DNA of 42,214 nucleotides from positions 1-42,214 of the forward strand of contig JAFGFZ010000093.1 in NCBI GenBank assembly GCA_016930815.1. Reading direction: 5' to 3'. A model generated the notes under the pieces. That model was not told the origin of the DNA, did not search any database, and saw only the letters and a list, made by a program, of their open reading frames with translations. Origin of the DNA: Pirellulales bacterium (GTDB lineage: Bacteria > Planctomycetota > Planctomycetia > Pirellulales > Lacipirellulaceae). The position numbers and the translations under genes are program-made. How positions within the stretch are numbered: position 1 is the first letter of the stretch; each line of letters opens with the position of its first letter. Below, one piece after another: positions 7,667 through 16,356 of this stretch.

Positions 7667-10117
7667 TCACCAGCCTCGTTCGAGCCGCCCCGATTCGTCG
7701 ACGATCCATGGCAACCAGGCAAGGGCGACATATGGAACATCGATGTTCTTCAGGAACGGGCGGATGGGCACATCATCGATTTCGAGCGATCTGGGATCCA
7801 ATGTCATCTCCAGCTCTTGCAATTCCCTCTCCATGGCGGCTTCCAGCCTTTCGATCTGGGACGCATCTTTCGCCGCTTGGCTACTGCCGCGCCGGCCGCG
7901 GCCCCGGTTCATTTCGCGGGCAGTGGACTTGGCAAGGTCTCGAGCCGCCTTACTTTGAAGTTGATGTGCGAGTATTCCCACAAGGAATTTAAAGACCATT
8001 GGGAAAAAATGGATTAAATGGGACCATCTTTTCCGACGTTGAAGCGTGGCGATTCGTGACTCATATTGATGTTCGATTTTTTTCTCTCCCTCAGCCAGAC
8101 GTTTCGTCGCCAGTGCCTTCATTCTGGCCACAAACGCATCTCTCGTTTCTGGCTGTGGACCGAGTCGTGAATATGCATCGAGTTCCCCGCAATGATACAT
8201 GATCAATGCTGGGCCGCGGTACTGGCGGTTTTTCAAGTCCAGTCTCCATTGGGTGTAACTTTTTTCTTGTTTCCAGATGGATGCCAGATCCGCTGGAAAT
8301 TGACCGGATGGATCGGGTGTTTCCTGGAGCCGGTCCGGCGCAATGGCCTGGGGCTGGTCCCAAATGGTATCGGGAAGTTCTTCGTTGAGCTGGGCAAGGA
8401 GGGAAAACGCATGCCTGTATTCCATGCCGGATGGTTTATGGAAATAACGCATTGTCCCGGCTCCATGGAGGCCGGGATGATATTCGATGCGTATGTTGCC
8501 AGAAAGAGGTTCCCGCAGTTGGACGAATCGCTGCTTGATATCTTGATCGAGATCCGGCGGATGATTGCGTGGTTGCTTTTGATCCAGCTCCGCGGGTGGG
8601 ATTGGGGATGGAGGAACAACTTCCGGTGGTTTGGATGGCTTTGTTTCCTTTGCCGAGATGTCCTCGGGTGGTGCGTCCTTGCGGTTGGCCATCAGCATTT
8701 TAATTTGTTCCCGGGTCATCGGGCCCCGGAGATAGGACAGGGCCCAGCGGGTATGAAAAACGACCGGGGCATTGTCGTGGACGTTATTCATAAGAAAAAT
8801 GCGGCTGCCGAGTCCGGCGAGTATCGCCTCCATTTTTTGTTTATCGAAGGTGGCTCCCGCCTGTGCCGACGCACCTTCGAGGCCTTCGAGGACTCGCATC
8901 TTATCCCGTTCGGTCTGCAGCCGGCCGAGAAACCATGTGCCGGCATTGGAGAGGCCCTTGTAATCGAGGTCGACGGGATTCTGCGTCGACAGGACAATCC
9001 CCAGCCCAAATGCTCGAGCCTGTTTCAGCAACGTCAGCATGGGCCGTTTGCTGGGCGGATTGGCGGACGGCGGGAAATAGCCAAAGATCTCATCCATATA
9101 GAGAATCGCCCGCAGGCTGCTGGTCCCCGGCTGGGATCGCATCCATGCCAGGACTTCGCCCAGTAAGATCGTGACGAAAAACATACGTTCTTCGTCACTG
9201 AGGTGGGCGATGGAGAGGATGGCGATGCGGGGTTTCCCTTCCGAGGTATGAAGGAGCCGATCGATATGGAGCGGTTCACCGTCCATCCAGGCGGCAAACG
9301 ACGGTGAGGCGAGCAGGTTGTTCAGCCGCATGGCCAGTTCGATACGATCTTTTTCCGGAAAAAAAGTATCCAGGTCCAAAACCCCCACTCGGGCCATGGG
9401 CGGATTTTGGATTTCGGCGATTAGCTTGGCCAAATCCAGGTCGCGCCCTTCGCGCCAAGCAAGGTCCAAGAGATTCGATAGCAGGATATGCTCGCGGCTC
9501 TTGACCGGATCGACATCGATACCGAGCAGTGCCAGCACCCCAGCCGCGGCAGCGGCAATTCTTTCACGCATCGCGTCGCGATCGGTCAGGATTTCTGGCG
9601 GCGGCGCTGAGAACGACTTGAGGACCGTCAGTGGCAGTCCAGCCGTGCTACCCGGTGTGTAGATGGCGACATCGGCAGCCTCTTTGAATTTGCGGATCCG
9701 TTCGCCGTCCTGCCCCCATTCGGCCAATCCGGTCCGCCATAATTGGGCCATGCTCTCGGCGAATTCTTCGGGCGTCATTCCCTTCCGCTGGGCAATGCTC
9801 TCGTCGATCCAAGGCCGGAAATCGTTCGGTTGCAGGTCAGGGAATGCGAATAGTAGATTGCCCAGATCGCCCTTCGGATCGATGGCAATGACTGGAATCC
9901 CATCGATGGCTGCCTCTTCGATCAGCGACAAACAGAGGCCCGTCTTGCCACTTCCCGTCATTCCAACACAAACGGCGTGTGTGGTCAGGTCCCGGCTATC
10001 ATAAAGCAACAGATTGGATTTCGTTGCACCCGATTTCAGATCGTACTCGCGACCAAGGTAGAATTTGCCCGAATGTTCGTAATCTTGCATTGTGGCGGGG
10101 GCGGGGGCGGGGGTCAT
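7667..10117 (-). CDS. HerA-like P-loop ATPase (DUF87 type)
   Basis: This is an 816-residue protein with a HerA/FtsK-superfamily ATPase core. Walker A is GMTGSGKT (52-59). IAIDPKGDLGNLL (77-89) is the usual following strand. Walker B is AILYMDEI (337-344). The downstream motif is LSTQNPVDLD (376-385). After a Pro-rich linker (about 490-520) comes a C-terminal region of about 300 residues. It contains a basic helix, a hydrophobic stretch near residue 690 (HLIHFFPMVFKFLVGILAH), an RGRGRRGS patch and a charged coiled segment. Classic HerA works with the nuclease NurA in end resection, but no nurA lies nearby and this longer form is a distinct subgroup. The first nine residues (MTPAPAPAT) come from a GC-rich repeat, so the start may be the ATG at 10090. 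Neither start has a clear ribosome site. Confidence 0.8.
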   Translation of the reverse strand: MTPAPAPATMQDYEHSGKFYLGREYDLKSGATKSNLLLYDSRDLTTHAVCVGMTGSGKTGLCLSLIEEAAIDGIPVIAIDPKGDLGNLLFAFPDLQPNDFRPWIDESIAQRKGMTPEEFAESMAQLWRTGLAEWGQDGERIRKFKEAADVAIYTPGSTAGLPLTVLKSFSAPPPEILTDRDAMRERIAAAAAGVLALLGIDVDPVKSREHILLSNLLDLAWREGRDLDLAKLIAEIQNPPMARVGVLDLDTFFPEKDRIELAMRLNNLLASPSFAAWMDGEPLHIDRLLHTSEGKPRIAILSIAHLSDEERMFFVTILLGEVLAWMRSQPGTSSLRAILYMDEIFGYFPPSANPPSKRPMLTLLKQARAFGLGIVLSTQNPVDLDYKGLSNAGTWFLGRLQTERDKMRVLEGLEGASAQAGATFDKQKMEAILAGLGSRIFLMNNVHDNAPVVFHTRWALSYLRGPMTREQIKMLMANRKDAPPEDISAKETKPSKPPEVVPPSPIPPAELDQKQPRNHPPDLDQDIKQRFVQLREPLSGNIRIEYHPGLHGAGTMRYFHKPSGMEYRHAFSLLAQLNEELPDTIWDQPQAIAPDRLQETPDPSGQFPADLASIWKQEKSYTQWRLDLKNRQYRGPALIMYHCGELDAYSRLGPQPETRDAFVARMKALATKRLAEGEKKIEHQYESRIATLQRRKRWSHLIHFFPMVFKFLVGILAHQLQSKAARDLAKSTAREMNRGRGRRGSSQAAKDASQIERLEAAMERELQELEMTLDPRSLEIDDVPIRPFLKNIDVPYVALAWLPWIVDESGRLERGW

Positions 10118-10130
10118 AAGAGTAGGTGAC

Positions 10131-10171
10131 TAAAAACAGCACCCCGGCTGCTTCGGAGCCGCCGGGGTGCT
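10131..10171 (-). terminator. Intrinsic terminator after the RG-rich lipoprotein gene
   Basis: AGCACCCCGGC and GCCGGGGTGCT (10138-10148 and 10161-10171) form a perfect 11-bp stem. On the minus strand the stem is followed by GTTTTTAG. This is a textbook rho-independent terminator 24 bases after the stop of the RG-rich gene. It separates the sigma cluster from the HerA-like gene. Confidence 0.85.
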
Positions 10172-10194
10172 AGGAACTGGCCTTCTTGATGATT

Positions 10195-12945
10195 TTACGA
10201 TTTTGCATTGTCCTCGTCAGTTTCAGCCGGCGGATCATCTTCTTCTGATGGTTGCCGATCGCCCGGTTCTTGATCAGGCGAAGCCGATTCTGATATTTCA
10301 CCGGGAATCTCGACCACGAGGATTTCAACAATCATGGGTCGTGATTCGGTTGTTCTCAGCTCGCTGTCGCTTGAGTTTTCATTGATGATACGGATATCGA
10401 CCGAACGCTGGGAACCCGTTTTATTATTCTTGGCCAGATAATCGAGCCAGACACCATCCTCCAATTCGTGGGATTTTGCGCTGGGCACATGACGTTTGTA
10501 GGCGGTGAGAAGTCGACTGGGCCGTTCTTCCTGTTCGATTCGGACATAGTGAACTTCAAGCGGATCGATCTGGACGCCAGGGAGTCGTTGGGCCGCATCG
10601 GCCGGCCAGCGGAGGTGGTATTCGTCGCTGATTTCCGCTCCTCGATGCAGTGGGATCTGCATGGCGGCAAGTGGTCCGGAGAGGGGCATTTCCTCACGAT
10701 CGTTATCCGCATCCGCCTCCGGTGCGACTGCCGCGTCGTCTGGGGTCGCCTTCGCCTGGTCCATGGCAGGTTCCGCCTTGTCCTCGGTCCAGGGACTCTC
10801 GGCATCGGAGAGTTGCTCACAGAGGATGGGAACATACTGTTCGACTTCTCGTTGCCATTCACTGGTTTCAGAATCCAGATCATCTTCGTATCCAGATGCC
10901 CCGCGCCCTTCACGGCCGCCATAGGCACCCATTTCACGGCCCCCGCCCCGCACACCACCGCCTGTTGGGCTTCGCGAACTCCCGTTGCGTGTCCGAGTAC
11001 TGCGTCGAGCCTTCTTGTCATGGTAGATCGCTTTGGCAGCGATCAGGAACGATGGGTCCGTGAGATCCTGCCCGAACATACCCGCCGATGCGAAGGCGCT
11101 TGGATTGTCCTGATATTGATTGGCCAATTCAGCGATCTTCGACCGGGCCACTGCGGTGGGTATGGTGGAGAGGAGCTTGAGGTCTTCTGGAAATTCATCG
11201 AGTGATTCGGCTTCCAGCAATTGAGAACCGATCTTTTCGGCCATCTGGCCAGTCCACAAGAGTGTCGCAAATTGGCTATAAACTAGTTTCGGATCCACGG
11301 GTGGCCCCTGGACCGGGCGATCGCCCCGATACGGTTGTCCTTCGCGGGCCGGCCGATCCTCCCGGGACGGTCGGCCTTCTCGAGACGGTCGGCCAGTGCC
11401 CTGAAATCGTTCCCCGCTCAATTGTTGGTACGGAATCAGGGCTCCCACATCGTAGGGTTTTGGATCCGAATCGAGGAATCGGCTGCCGCGGAATTCGTAA
11501 CCCATGCCACGGCGATCGCGTGAGCCGGGAGGGATTCGGCCACGATCCCGGCCGGTCGGTTCGATACCGCGCCCCCGGCCGCCACCCCGGTCGTACATTT
11601 CCCGCCCACCACCCGTTCGGCCACCCCGATAGCCACCATAGCCACCATAACTGTCCATTTCGATATTTTCGATGCCCATGAGGTAACCGAGAGTCGCCCG
11701 GCTCCCAGACACAAGCCGCGATTGAAGCTGCGATCGGATCGAGTCGGACGTGAGCGGGTTCTGGTAAAGCAGGATTTGAGCTGGCAGGTTCCGGTCATCC
11801 TCGGCACCGATGCATTGTTCTATTTTTTCGGCTACTTCGATGAACACTTTGTCGTTTTCAAGATACTTGGCCAACCGGGTACGCAATGCAACAGATGCCT
11901 CATCCTGAAGCAATCGAAGCACCTCCTCGTGGGTTTGATCGATGGAGTGGGTTGAATAATCATTGGGATCTTCCGGTTGTTGTACGATCTTCTCCGGTTC
12001 GGTTGCCAGAATGAACAGTTGATCTTCGTGCTGGGGATGCGGATTGTCGATCATCGCCAGCATGACGACGTGGAAGAGTTCCTCGGAACGAAGTGGGGTT
12101 TCGATCGTCCCCGTGAGGAGTGCATGGAGATACTGGCGTGCTTTGGCGGAGTTGTTCCGGCCAAGAACTGCGACCACTTCGGCGGCCAGATCGGGATCGA
12201 TTTGAACCTTGTCCATACTCGATCCATCCCCATACGCGCCGGATTCACCCCGCCCCTCGTACCCACCACGTGGGCCATAGCTGTTGTATTCCTCCCGGCC
12301 ACCACGGGTGATCCCTTCCCGGCCACCTCCGCCTCGTATTGGCATCGATCGCCCGATGGCGCCACCGCGGCCACCCCCCTCGCTTTCCCGTCCTGGCTCA
12401 ACACCACTCTCTTCGGGATTTGCATTCGGTGCCTGGGCGGGCGGATCATCCAGTTTGAGCAAATAGAAAAGAATGTCAGCCGCTTGCTCGTCCCCACGGT
12501 GCTTTTCATCCAGATAGGCAACTGCATTGGCCAACTTGGGATCTCGCTCAACTTTCGCCGTTACAAAATCCTTCAATTTCCAGTGCGTGACATCATCGGA
12601 ACGGGGCGGCGCTGGTTCGTCATCCGGTGCCTCGTCTGTTGTACCATTGGAATTCGGATCCGTGGCCGATGCATCGGATAGCGTGCCCTCGGTTGAATCG
12701 GATTGATCTTGAGATGTTTCATCCAGCGAATCTTGGCCGGCATTGGCCGATGCATCGGCGGATTCCGGATCCCCCGATCGTTCCACGGTTCGGGATCGTC
12801 GCTCATCACCACCTCGGCAACCAACAACCACAGGCAGCCATAGCAGGCCAATTGCAGCCACGAAGAGCCAGAATTCAGTAAGACCAAATCCCATGCGCCT
12901 TGCAGTGAGCGTTCTCGGCAGGCAAGGGTCTTTGATGTATTTCAT
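10195..12945 (-). CDS. Predicted RG/GYGG-rich lipoprotein of unknown function
   Basis: This is a 916-residue protein. I place the start at ATG 12945 because GGAGG stands 6 bases ahead; the frame runs open a further 40 codons upstream with no such site. Residues 24-43 form a hydrophobic leader ending in VVVGC, a lipobox, so it is probably a lipoprotein. An acidic Ser/Asp-rich linker follows. Then come Gly/Arg/Tyr-rich low-complexity stretches (for example RGGYEGRGESGAYG, GGYGGYRGGRTGGG and repeated RPSRE units) alternating with helical, HEAT-like blocks such as the one around AKARQYLHALLTG. The tail is acidic. I recognise no catalytic domain. It is the last gene of the sigma and anti-sigma cluster and ends at a strong terminator. 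A role in the envelope is inferred only from the leader. Confidence 0.75.
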   Translation of the reverse strand: MKYIKDPCLPRTLTARRMGFGLTEFWLFVAAIGLLWLPVVVGCRGGDERRSRTVERSGDPESADASANAGQDSLDETSQDQSDSTEGTLSDASATDPNSNGTTDEAPDDEPAPPRSDDVTHWKLKDFVTAKVERDPKLANAVAYLDEKHRGDEQAADILFYLLKLDDPPAQAPNANPEESGVEPGRESEGGGRGGAIGRSMPIRGGGGREGITRGGREEYNSYGPRGGYEGRGESGAYGDGSSMDKVQIDPDLAAEVVAVLGRNNSAKARQYLHALLTGTIETPLRSEELFHVVMLAMIDNPHPQHEDQLFILATEPEKIVQQPEDPNDYSTHSIDQTHEEVLRLLQDEASVALRTRLAKYLENDKVFIEVAEKIEQCIGAEDDRNLPAQILLYQNPLTSDSIRSQLQSRLVSGSRATLGYLMGIENIEMDSYGGYGGYRGGRTGGGREMYDRGGGRGRGIEPTGRDRGRIPPGSRDRRGMGYEFRGSRFLDSDPKPYDVGALIPYQQLSGERFQGTGRPSREGRPSREDRPAREGQPYRGDRPVQGPPVDPKLVYSQFATLLWTGQMAEKIGSQLLEAESLDEFPEDLKLLSTIPTAVARSKIAELANQYQDNPSAFASAGMFGQDLTDPSFLIAAKAIYHDKKARRSTRTRNGSSRSPTGGGVRGGGREMGAYGGREGRGASGYEDDLDSETSEWQREVEQYVPILCEQLSDAESPWTEDKAEPAMDQAKATPDDAAVAPEADADNDREEMPLSGPLAAMQIPLHRGAEISDEYHLRWPADAAQRLPGVQIDPLEVHYVRIEQEERPSRLLTAYKRHVPSAKSHELEDGVWLDYLAKNNKTGSQRSVDIRIINENSSDSELRTTESRPMIVEILVVEIPGEISESASPDQEPGDRQPSEEDDPPAETDEDNAKS

Positions 12946-13221
12946 CGTGTGCCTCCGTCGATCTGTAGCTGAGTCCGAGAATTCAGTCTGTGGGGTATGG
13001 ACTGGACGAATTGTTTCTATTGGCCATTTCGATCGGCTAAAAACCATGGTTCCGCAGCCAGTCATGGATCCAATGGAACGGGAACACGTCTGGGACCACC
13101 CATCCCACAGTATCGCATAATTGCTCCCTTTTTGCCACCGGATGTTATGATCTAGCCGATAGGAAAATCCACCCGCGATCGGCTTCGAGACCGTGGCGGT
13201 GCCGTTCGTGATGGATCCGGG

Positions 13222-15213
13222 TTATGGTCCGGGCAGCCGATTTGCCGGAGCCGCCTGGGCTTCAGTCTTCGCAGGTGGATCTGGGGGTGGAACGACGCGC
13301 AGCACGAAAACCGCCCAAATATTGTCATCCGTCTCAGAACGTTCTTGGACCAACTGCTGGGTTTCCAAACCGCCGGACGGTACTGCGGCCGGGCGCCTGA
13401 GCAACTCGCGGCCGCTGCTCCCCCGGCCATTCGGAGACTGGGCGAATCCCCAGTGGACGGTATCCGGCTCGCTTCGAATCCTCTCTTCCGAAAGACGCGC
13501 GCGGTCCCCACGGACTGGAAATCGCCAAGCACGCCCAGTCAAGGGCAGCTGGGGCCGATTGGCAGCTGGCTTCTCAACCGGGGTACTTACCGTTGACTGC
13601 CCTCGATCATACCGATTCCATTGGTGCTGCGTTTCAATATTTTCATCCAGGACGATGAGTTGCTGGTAGTTCTTCGAGTCGTTATTGAGTTCGTTCAGCG
13701 TGTTATGGAGTTGGGCGGGCGAAACATCAACGAGCACGACTTCGTACGGCTCGGACTCAGCGGAATGGGTATCCCCGACTCGCCCCTCACCTTCCGCCGT
13801 TTCCCCGGTCGCCCCATCCAGATCGAGGGCCAACGATCGGTCGATGGCACCGGATTGGGTTGGGGGTTCACTGAGGTCCTCTGTCTGGGCCACCTGTCGC
13901 TGCTGGCTAGGTTGCCCGCCTAGCAGCTCGCTTCTTTTGGGCTTTTCCCCGCCGGCCATTCTCCTTTTGTCGGCTGGATCTTGAAGCGAATCCTCGGGAG
14001 GATCCGCCAAGGATGCCTTTGACTCGGTGGGCGTGTAATATCCTTTTTTCCCAGCGGAATCGGCACGGGCCGTTCGGCCATGATCTAGCCCATAGGCAGA
14101 AGGATCCGGATGCGTTGTTGCGCCATGGTCTGTCTGATAGGCGATCGAGTTGTTTCCCAGCACGGTATCGAACACTTGAGTCCGCGCGGCATCGGGGGTC
14201 AAATCGACATAAACGATGACCGGCTGTTGCTGATCCACCTGGATATTATTTTGAGTAAAGAACGTTTGGAGTGCGACATTTCGCTCGATGATATCGCGCT
14301 TGAAAGCAAGCGGTTCCTGGGAAACCTTTTTTTGTTTGGCTAGTTCGGGAAGCCCTCGACCGAATCCGCCTCGACCGCGTCCTACTTTCCCGTTAGAAAT
14401 TCCAAGACCGCCTAGCAATGCGTCGGATTCCGGTTCGGTCTCCGGGATTGGCCGATCGGTTTTCAGCGGCTCGGCAGCCTCCATGCCGCGGTCCAATCCC
14501 GAGTCGATTGCCGGAACCCCCGCCAGCTCGTCCGGCCCTTTCAATGGCCCAACCGAAGGCGTTTTCTCGTCCCATTTCAATCCTTCTGCTTCCTTCAGAA
14601 ATCTCGATTCCTCTCGCTTTTCCCTGGCGGGAATCGATTCACTCTCCGGGGACACCTCATATTCCGTCAGAGAAGAATCCGCGGCTTCCGCTGGGATATC
14701 GTTACCCGCTGCATCGCGAAACGCAGTATCGCCCGCCGGGCCGTCACTCTCAGCAACTTCACGGTTTGGTCCCATCCATTCGCTGTTCAACAACATCACT
14801 AAGATTGCTGCCGCGATCGTTATGGCGGCCCATATCCAGCCGCGAGCTGTACGGCCGATCGAAATGGGAATGGTACGGGCTGGGCCCTTTTCCTCAGGAG
14901 AAGTCTCTTCGACAGCTAACCTTGGTCCCATTTCTTCCTTCGGCTGGCTCGATCTGGCTGCCCGTTTCAAGGCATCCTTCTCGATTGCCGAAAGAACTTC
15001 CTCGTGAAATCGTGCATTCACCTTCTTTTTTGGCAGGGATTGAATTGCGTTGGATAATGCCTCGAATTCAGCGAGCAGTTGTCGCGCCTTGGGATTCTCC
15101 AACAAATAGGCTTCCACACGCGCACGCTCATCGGCCGAGAGCTCACCGTCGAGATACGCGCTGAGTAACTCGTCGTTGTAGGAATCCTGCGTATTGATCT
15201 CATTAGGGGACAC
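13222..15213 (-). CDS. Large membrane anti-sigma factor without zinc ligands
   Basis: This is the predicted anti-sigma partner of the ECF sigma factor encoded just upstream, 663 residues. The N-terminus (about 12-80, with DELLSAYLDGELSADER) has the helical anti-sigma domain pattern but lacks the HxxxCxxC zinc motif. One membrane helix lies at about 126-143 (WIWAAITIAAAILVMLL). The remaining 510 residues should be outside the cytoplasm. They are mostly polar and low in complexity, but carry two similar beta-alpha units at about 332-356 (VIVYVDLTPDAART) and 490-514 (EVVLVDVSPAQLHN). The GTG start at 15213 has only a weak AAGAAA site. The domain call rests on pattern and on the neighbouring sigma gene. 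Confidence 0.8.
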   Translation of the reverse strand: MSPNEINTQDSYNDELLSAYLDGELSADERARVEAYLLENPKARQLLAEFEALSNAIQSLPKKKVNARFHEEVLSAIEKDALKRAARSSQPKEEMGPRLAVEETSPEEKGPARTIPISIGRTARGWIWAAITIAAAILVMLLNSEWMGPNREVAESDGPAGDTAFRDAAGNDIPAEAADSSLTEYEVSPESESIPAREKREESRFLKEAEGLKWDEKTPSVGPLKGPDELAGVPAIDSGLDRGMEAAEPLKTDRPIPETEPESDALLGGLGISNGKVGRGRGGFGRGLPELAKQKKVSQEPLAFKRDIIERNVALQTFFTQNNIQVDQQQPVIVYVDLTPDAARTQVFDTVLGNNSIAYQTDHGATTHPDPSAYGLDHGRTARADSAGKKGYYTPTESKASLADPPEDSLQDPADKRRMAGGEKPKRSELLGGQPSQQRQVAQTEDLSEPPTQSGAIDRSLALDLDGATGETAEGEGRVGDTHSAESEPYEVVLVDVSPAQLHNTLNELNNDSKNYQQLIVLDENIETQHQWNRYDRGQSTVSTPVEKPAANRPQLPLTGRAWRFPVRGDRARLSEERIRSEPDTVHWGFAQSPNGRGSSGRELLRRPAAVPSGGLETQQLVQERSETDDNIWAVFVLRVVPPPDPPAKTEAQAAPANRLPGP

Positions 15214-15297
15214 GGTGTTTTCTTATCATGGACAATATCGATCTTGCGACTAGATATCGTGGACGGAGAAATGGAGCCGGCAATCAAATCCTACTCA

Positions 15298-15900
15298 TTA
15301 TCGGTACTCCTCCATTTCCTCCTGCAACATGTGCATCAATTGTTTCCGGAGTTGCATCCGGGCTCGGAACAACCGGCTCCGGACCGTGCCGACCGGGATT
15401 CCGAGGATGCCGGAAATCGTCTCGTAATCGCAATCCTCGATCTCTCGGAGCAGGACGATCTGCCGGTGTTGATCATTCAGTTCACGAAGTGCCCGGTGAA
15501 CTTGCGCGGCAAGCTCACGCTGCATGAGCCGTTTTTCCGGCCCGCCCCCAAGATCCACCGGTTCCACACCCGCTAGTTCTCGTGCCGTGTCGATGGATAC
15601 CGCTGGCTTCCTTCGCCGTTGCCGGCTGATCGCCAGGTTGAAGCCGATCCGATAGAGCCATGTAAAAAAAGCCGCGGTCCCGCGAAACGAATCGAGCTTT
15701 TCCATGGCCCGGATAAATGCTTCTTGGGCAATATCCTGGGCATCCTCGGCCGACCCGATGTACCGAACGAGTGTGTTGTAAAGACGGTCCTGATACCGTT
15801 CAACCAGCTGACCGAACGCCGACGAATCGCCGTTGCGTGCGGCCTCGATGAGTTGACCGTCGTTGTTCACGTCCGTCTCGTAGATTGGGACGTCTCCCAT
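15298..15900 (-). CDS. ECF-type RNA polymerase sigma factor (RpoE/SigW-like)
   Basis: This is a 200-residue alternative sigma factor. Region 2 spans about 25-98 (FGQLVERYQDRLYNTLVRYI, then DAQDIAQEAFIRAMEKLDSF and WLYRIGFNLA). Region 4 spans about 130-190 (LNDQHRQIVLLREIEDCDY, then GTVRSRLFRARMQL). Both are typical of group IV sigma factors that answer envelope stress. It is followed after 84 bases by its probable anti-sigma factor and then by the RG-rich lipoprotein gene, all on the minus strand. The ATG at 15900 has a GGGGAAC site about 9 bases upstream. A promoter with a perfect -35 box lies at 15977-16005. Its target genes cannot be told from the sequence. Confidence 0.92.
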   Translation of the reverse strand: MGDVPIYETDVNNDGQLIEAARNGDSSAFGQLVERYQDRLYNTLVRYIGSAEDAQDIAQEAFIRAMEKLDSFRGTAAFFTWLYRIGFNLAISRQRRRKPAVSIDTARELAGVEPVDLGGGPEKRLMQRELAAQVHRALRELNDQHRQIVLLREIEDCDYETISGILGIPVGTVRSRLFRARMQLRKQLMHMLQEEMEEYR

Positions 15901-16356
15901 GACAAGAAAGTTCCCCAGTCAAACCATGACAACACGGGCCACGCGGGTCCGCTGTCGCCAGAACCCGCAAAACTCCATTCTTACGGTCTGGATCGATCGT
16001 GTCAAATCCTTACAACAAAATAACTTGCGATCATTTCAGTGGCTGGGCATTGGATTTGAGGTCTACCGGATCAAGCCTGTCCGTTATCCTAAGCCCACAA
16101 GGCCCAGAATGGCGGTGCCGTGGGCGGTTGGGTATCCTGGAATATACCCTCCGATTGCGGATGTTCGAGACCGCCAGTGGAACCGCCATGGATGATACAA
16201 CGATCTTTCTTTTGGAAATTTCCGATCCGGCGATCGATCACAGCGCCGTCGGGCCACTGCCCATGGCCCGAGCGTGCCACGATGATCCTTTCGTCACAAC
16301 CCCATCCCATTATTGCATCACCCGTCGATCAACGTCTCTCTAGAATCACGGAACCG
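15901..16356. other. Divergent region between the sigma factor and peptidase genes
   Basis: This is 456 bases without a gene. On the minus side it holds the promoter at 15977-16005. On the plus side a TAGAAT -10-like box (16341-16346) has no good -35 partner. The peptidase frame is open here from 16120, but the signal peptide fits only a start at 16357 or 16375. I see no other structure. Confidence 0.55.
15977..16005 (-). promoter_or_regulatory. Promoter of the sigma/anti-sigma genes
   Basis: On the minus strand a perfect TTGACA (16005-16000) is followed after exactly 17 bases by AAGAAT (15982-15977, 4 of 6). Transcription would begin about 70 bases ahead of the sigma gene ATG. The form is housekeeping sigma-70-like, although an overlapping self-regulated ECF promoter cannot be excluded. 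Confidence 0.5.

Noticed and set aside
8192-9166. 324-codon plus-strand frame opposite the HerA-like gene
   Set aside because: It is antisense to a clear P-loop ATPase, with a Trp/Gly/Phe-rich composition typical of a mirror frame.
13154-13184. Terminator after the anti-sigma gene
   Set aside because: AGCCGAT/ATCGGCT gives only a 7-bp stem with a 17-base loop and no T-run on the minus strand.
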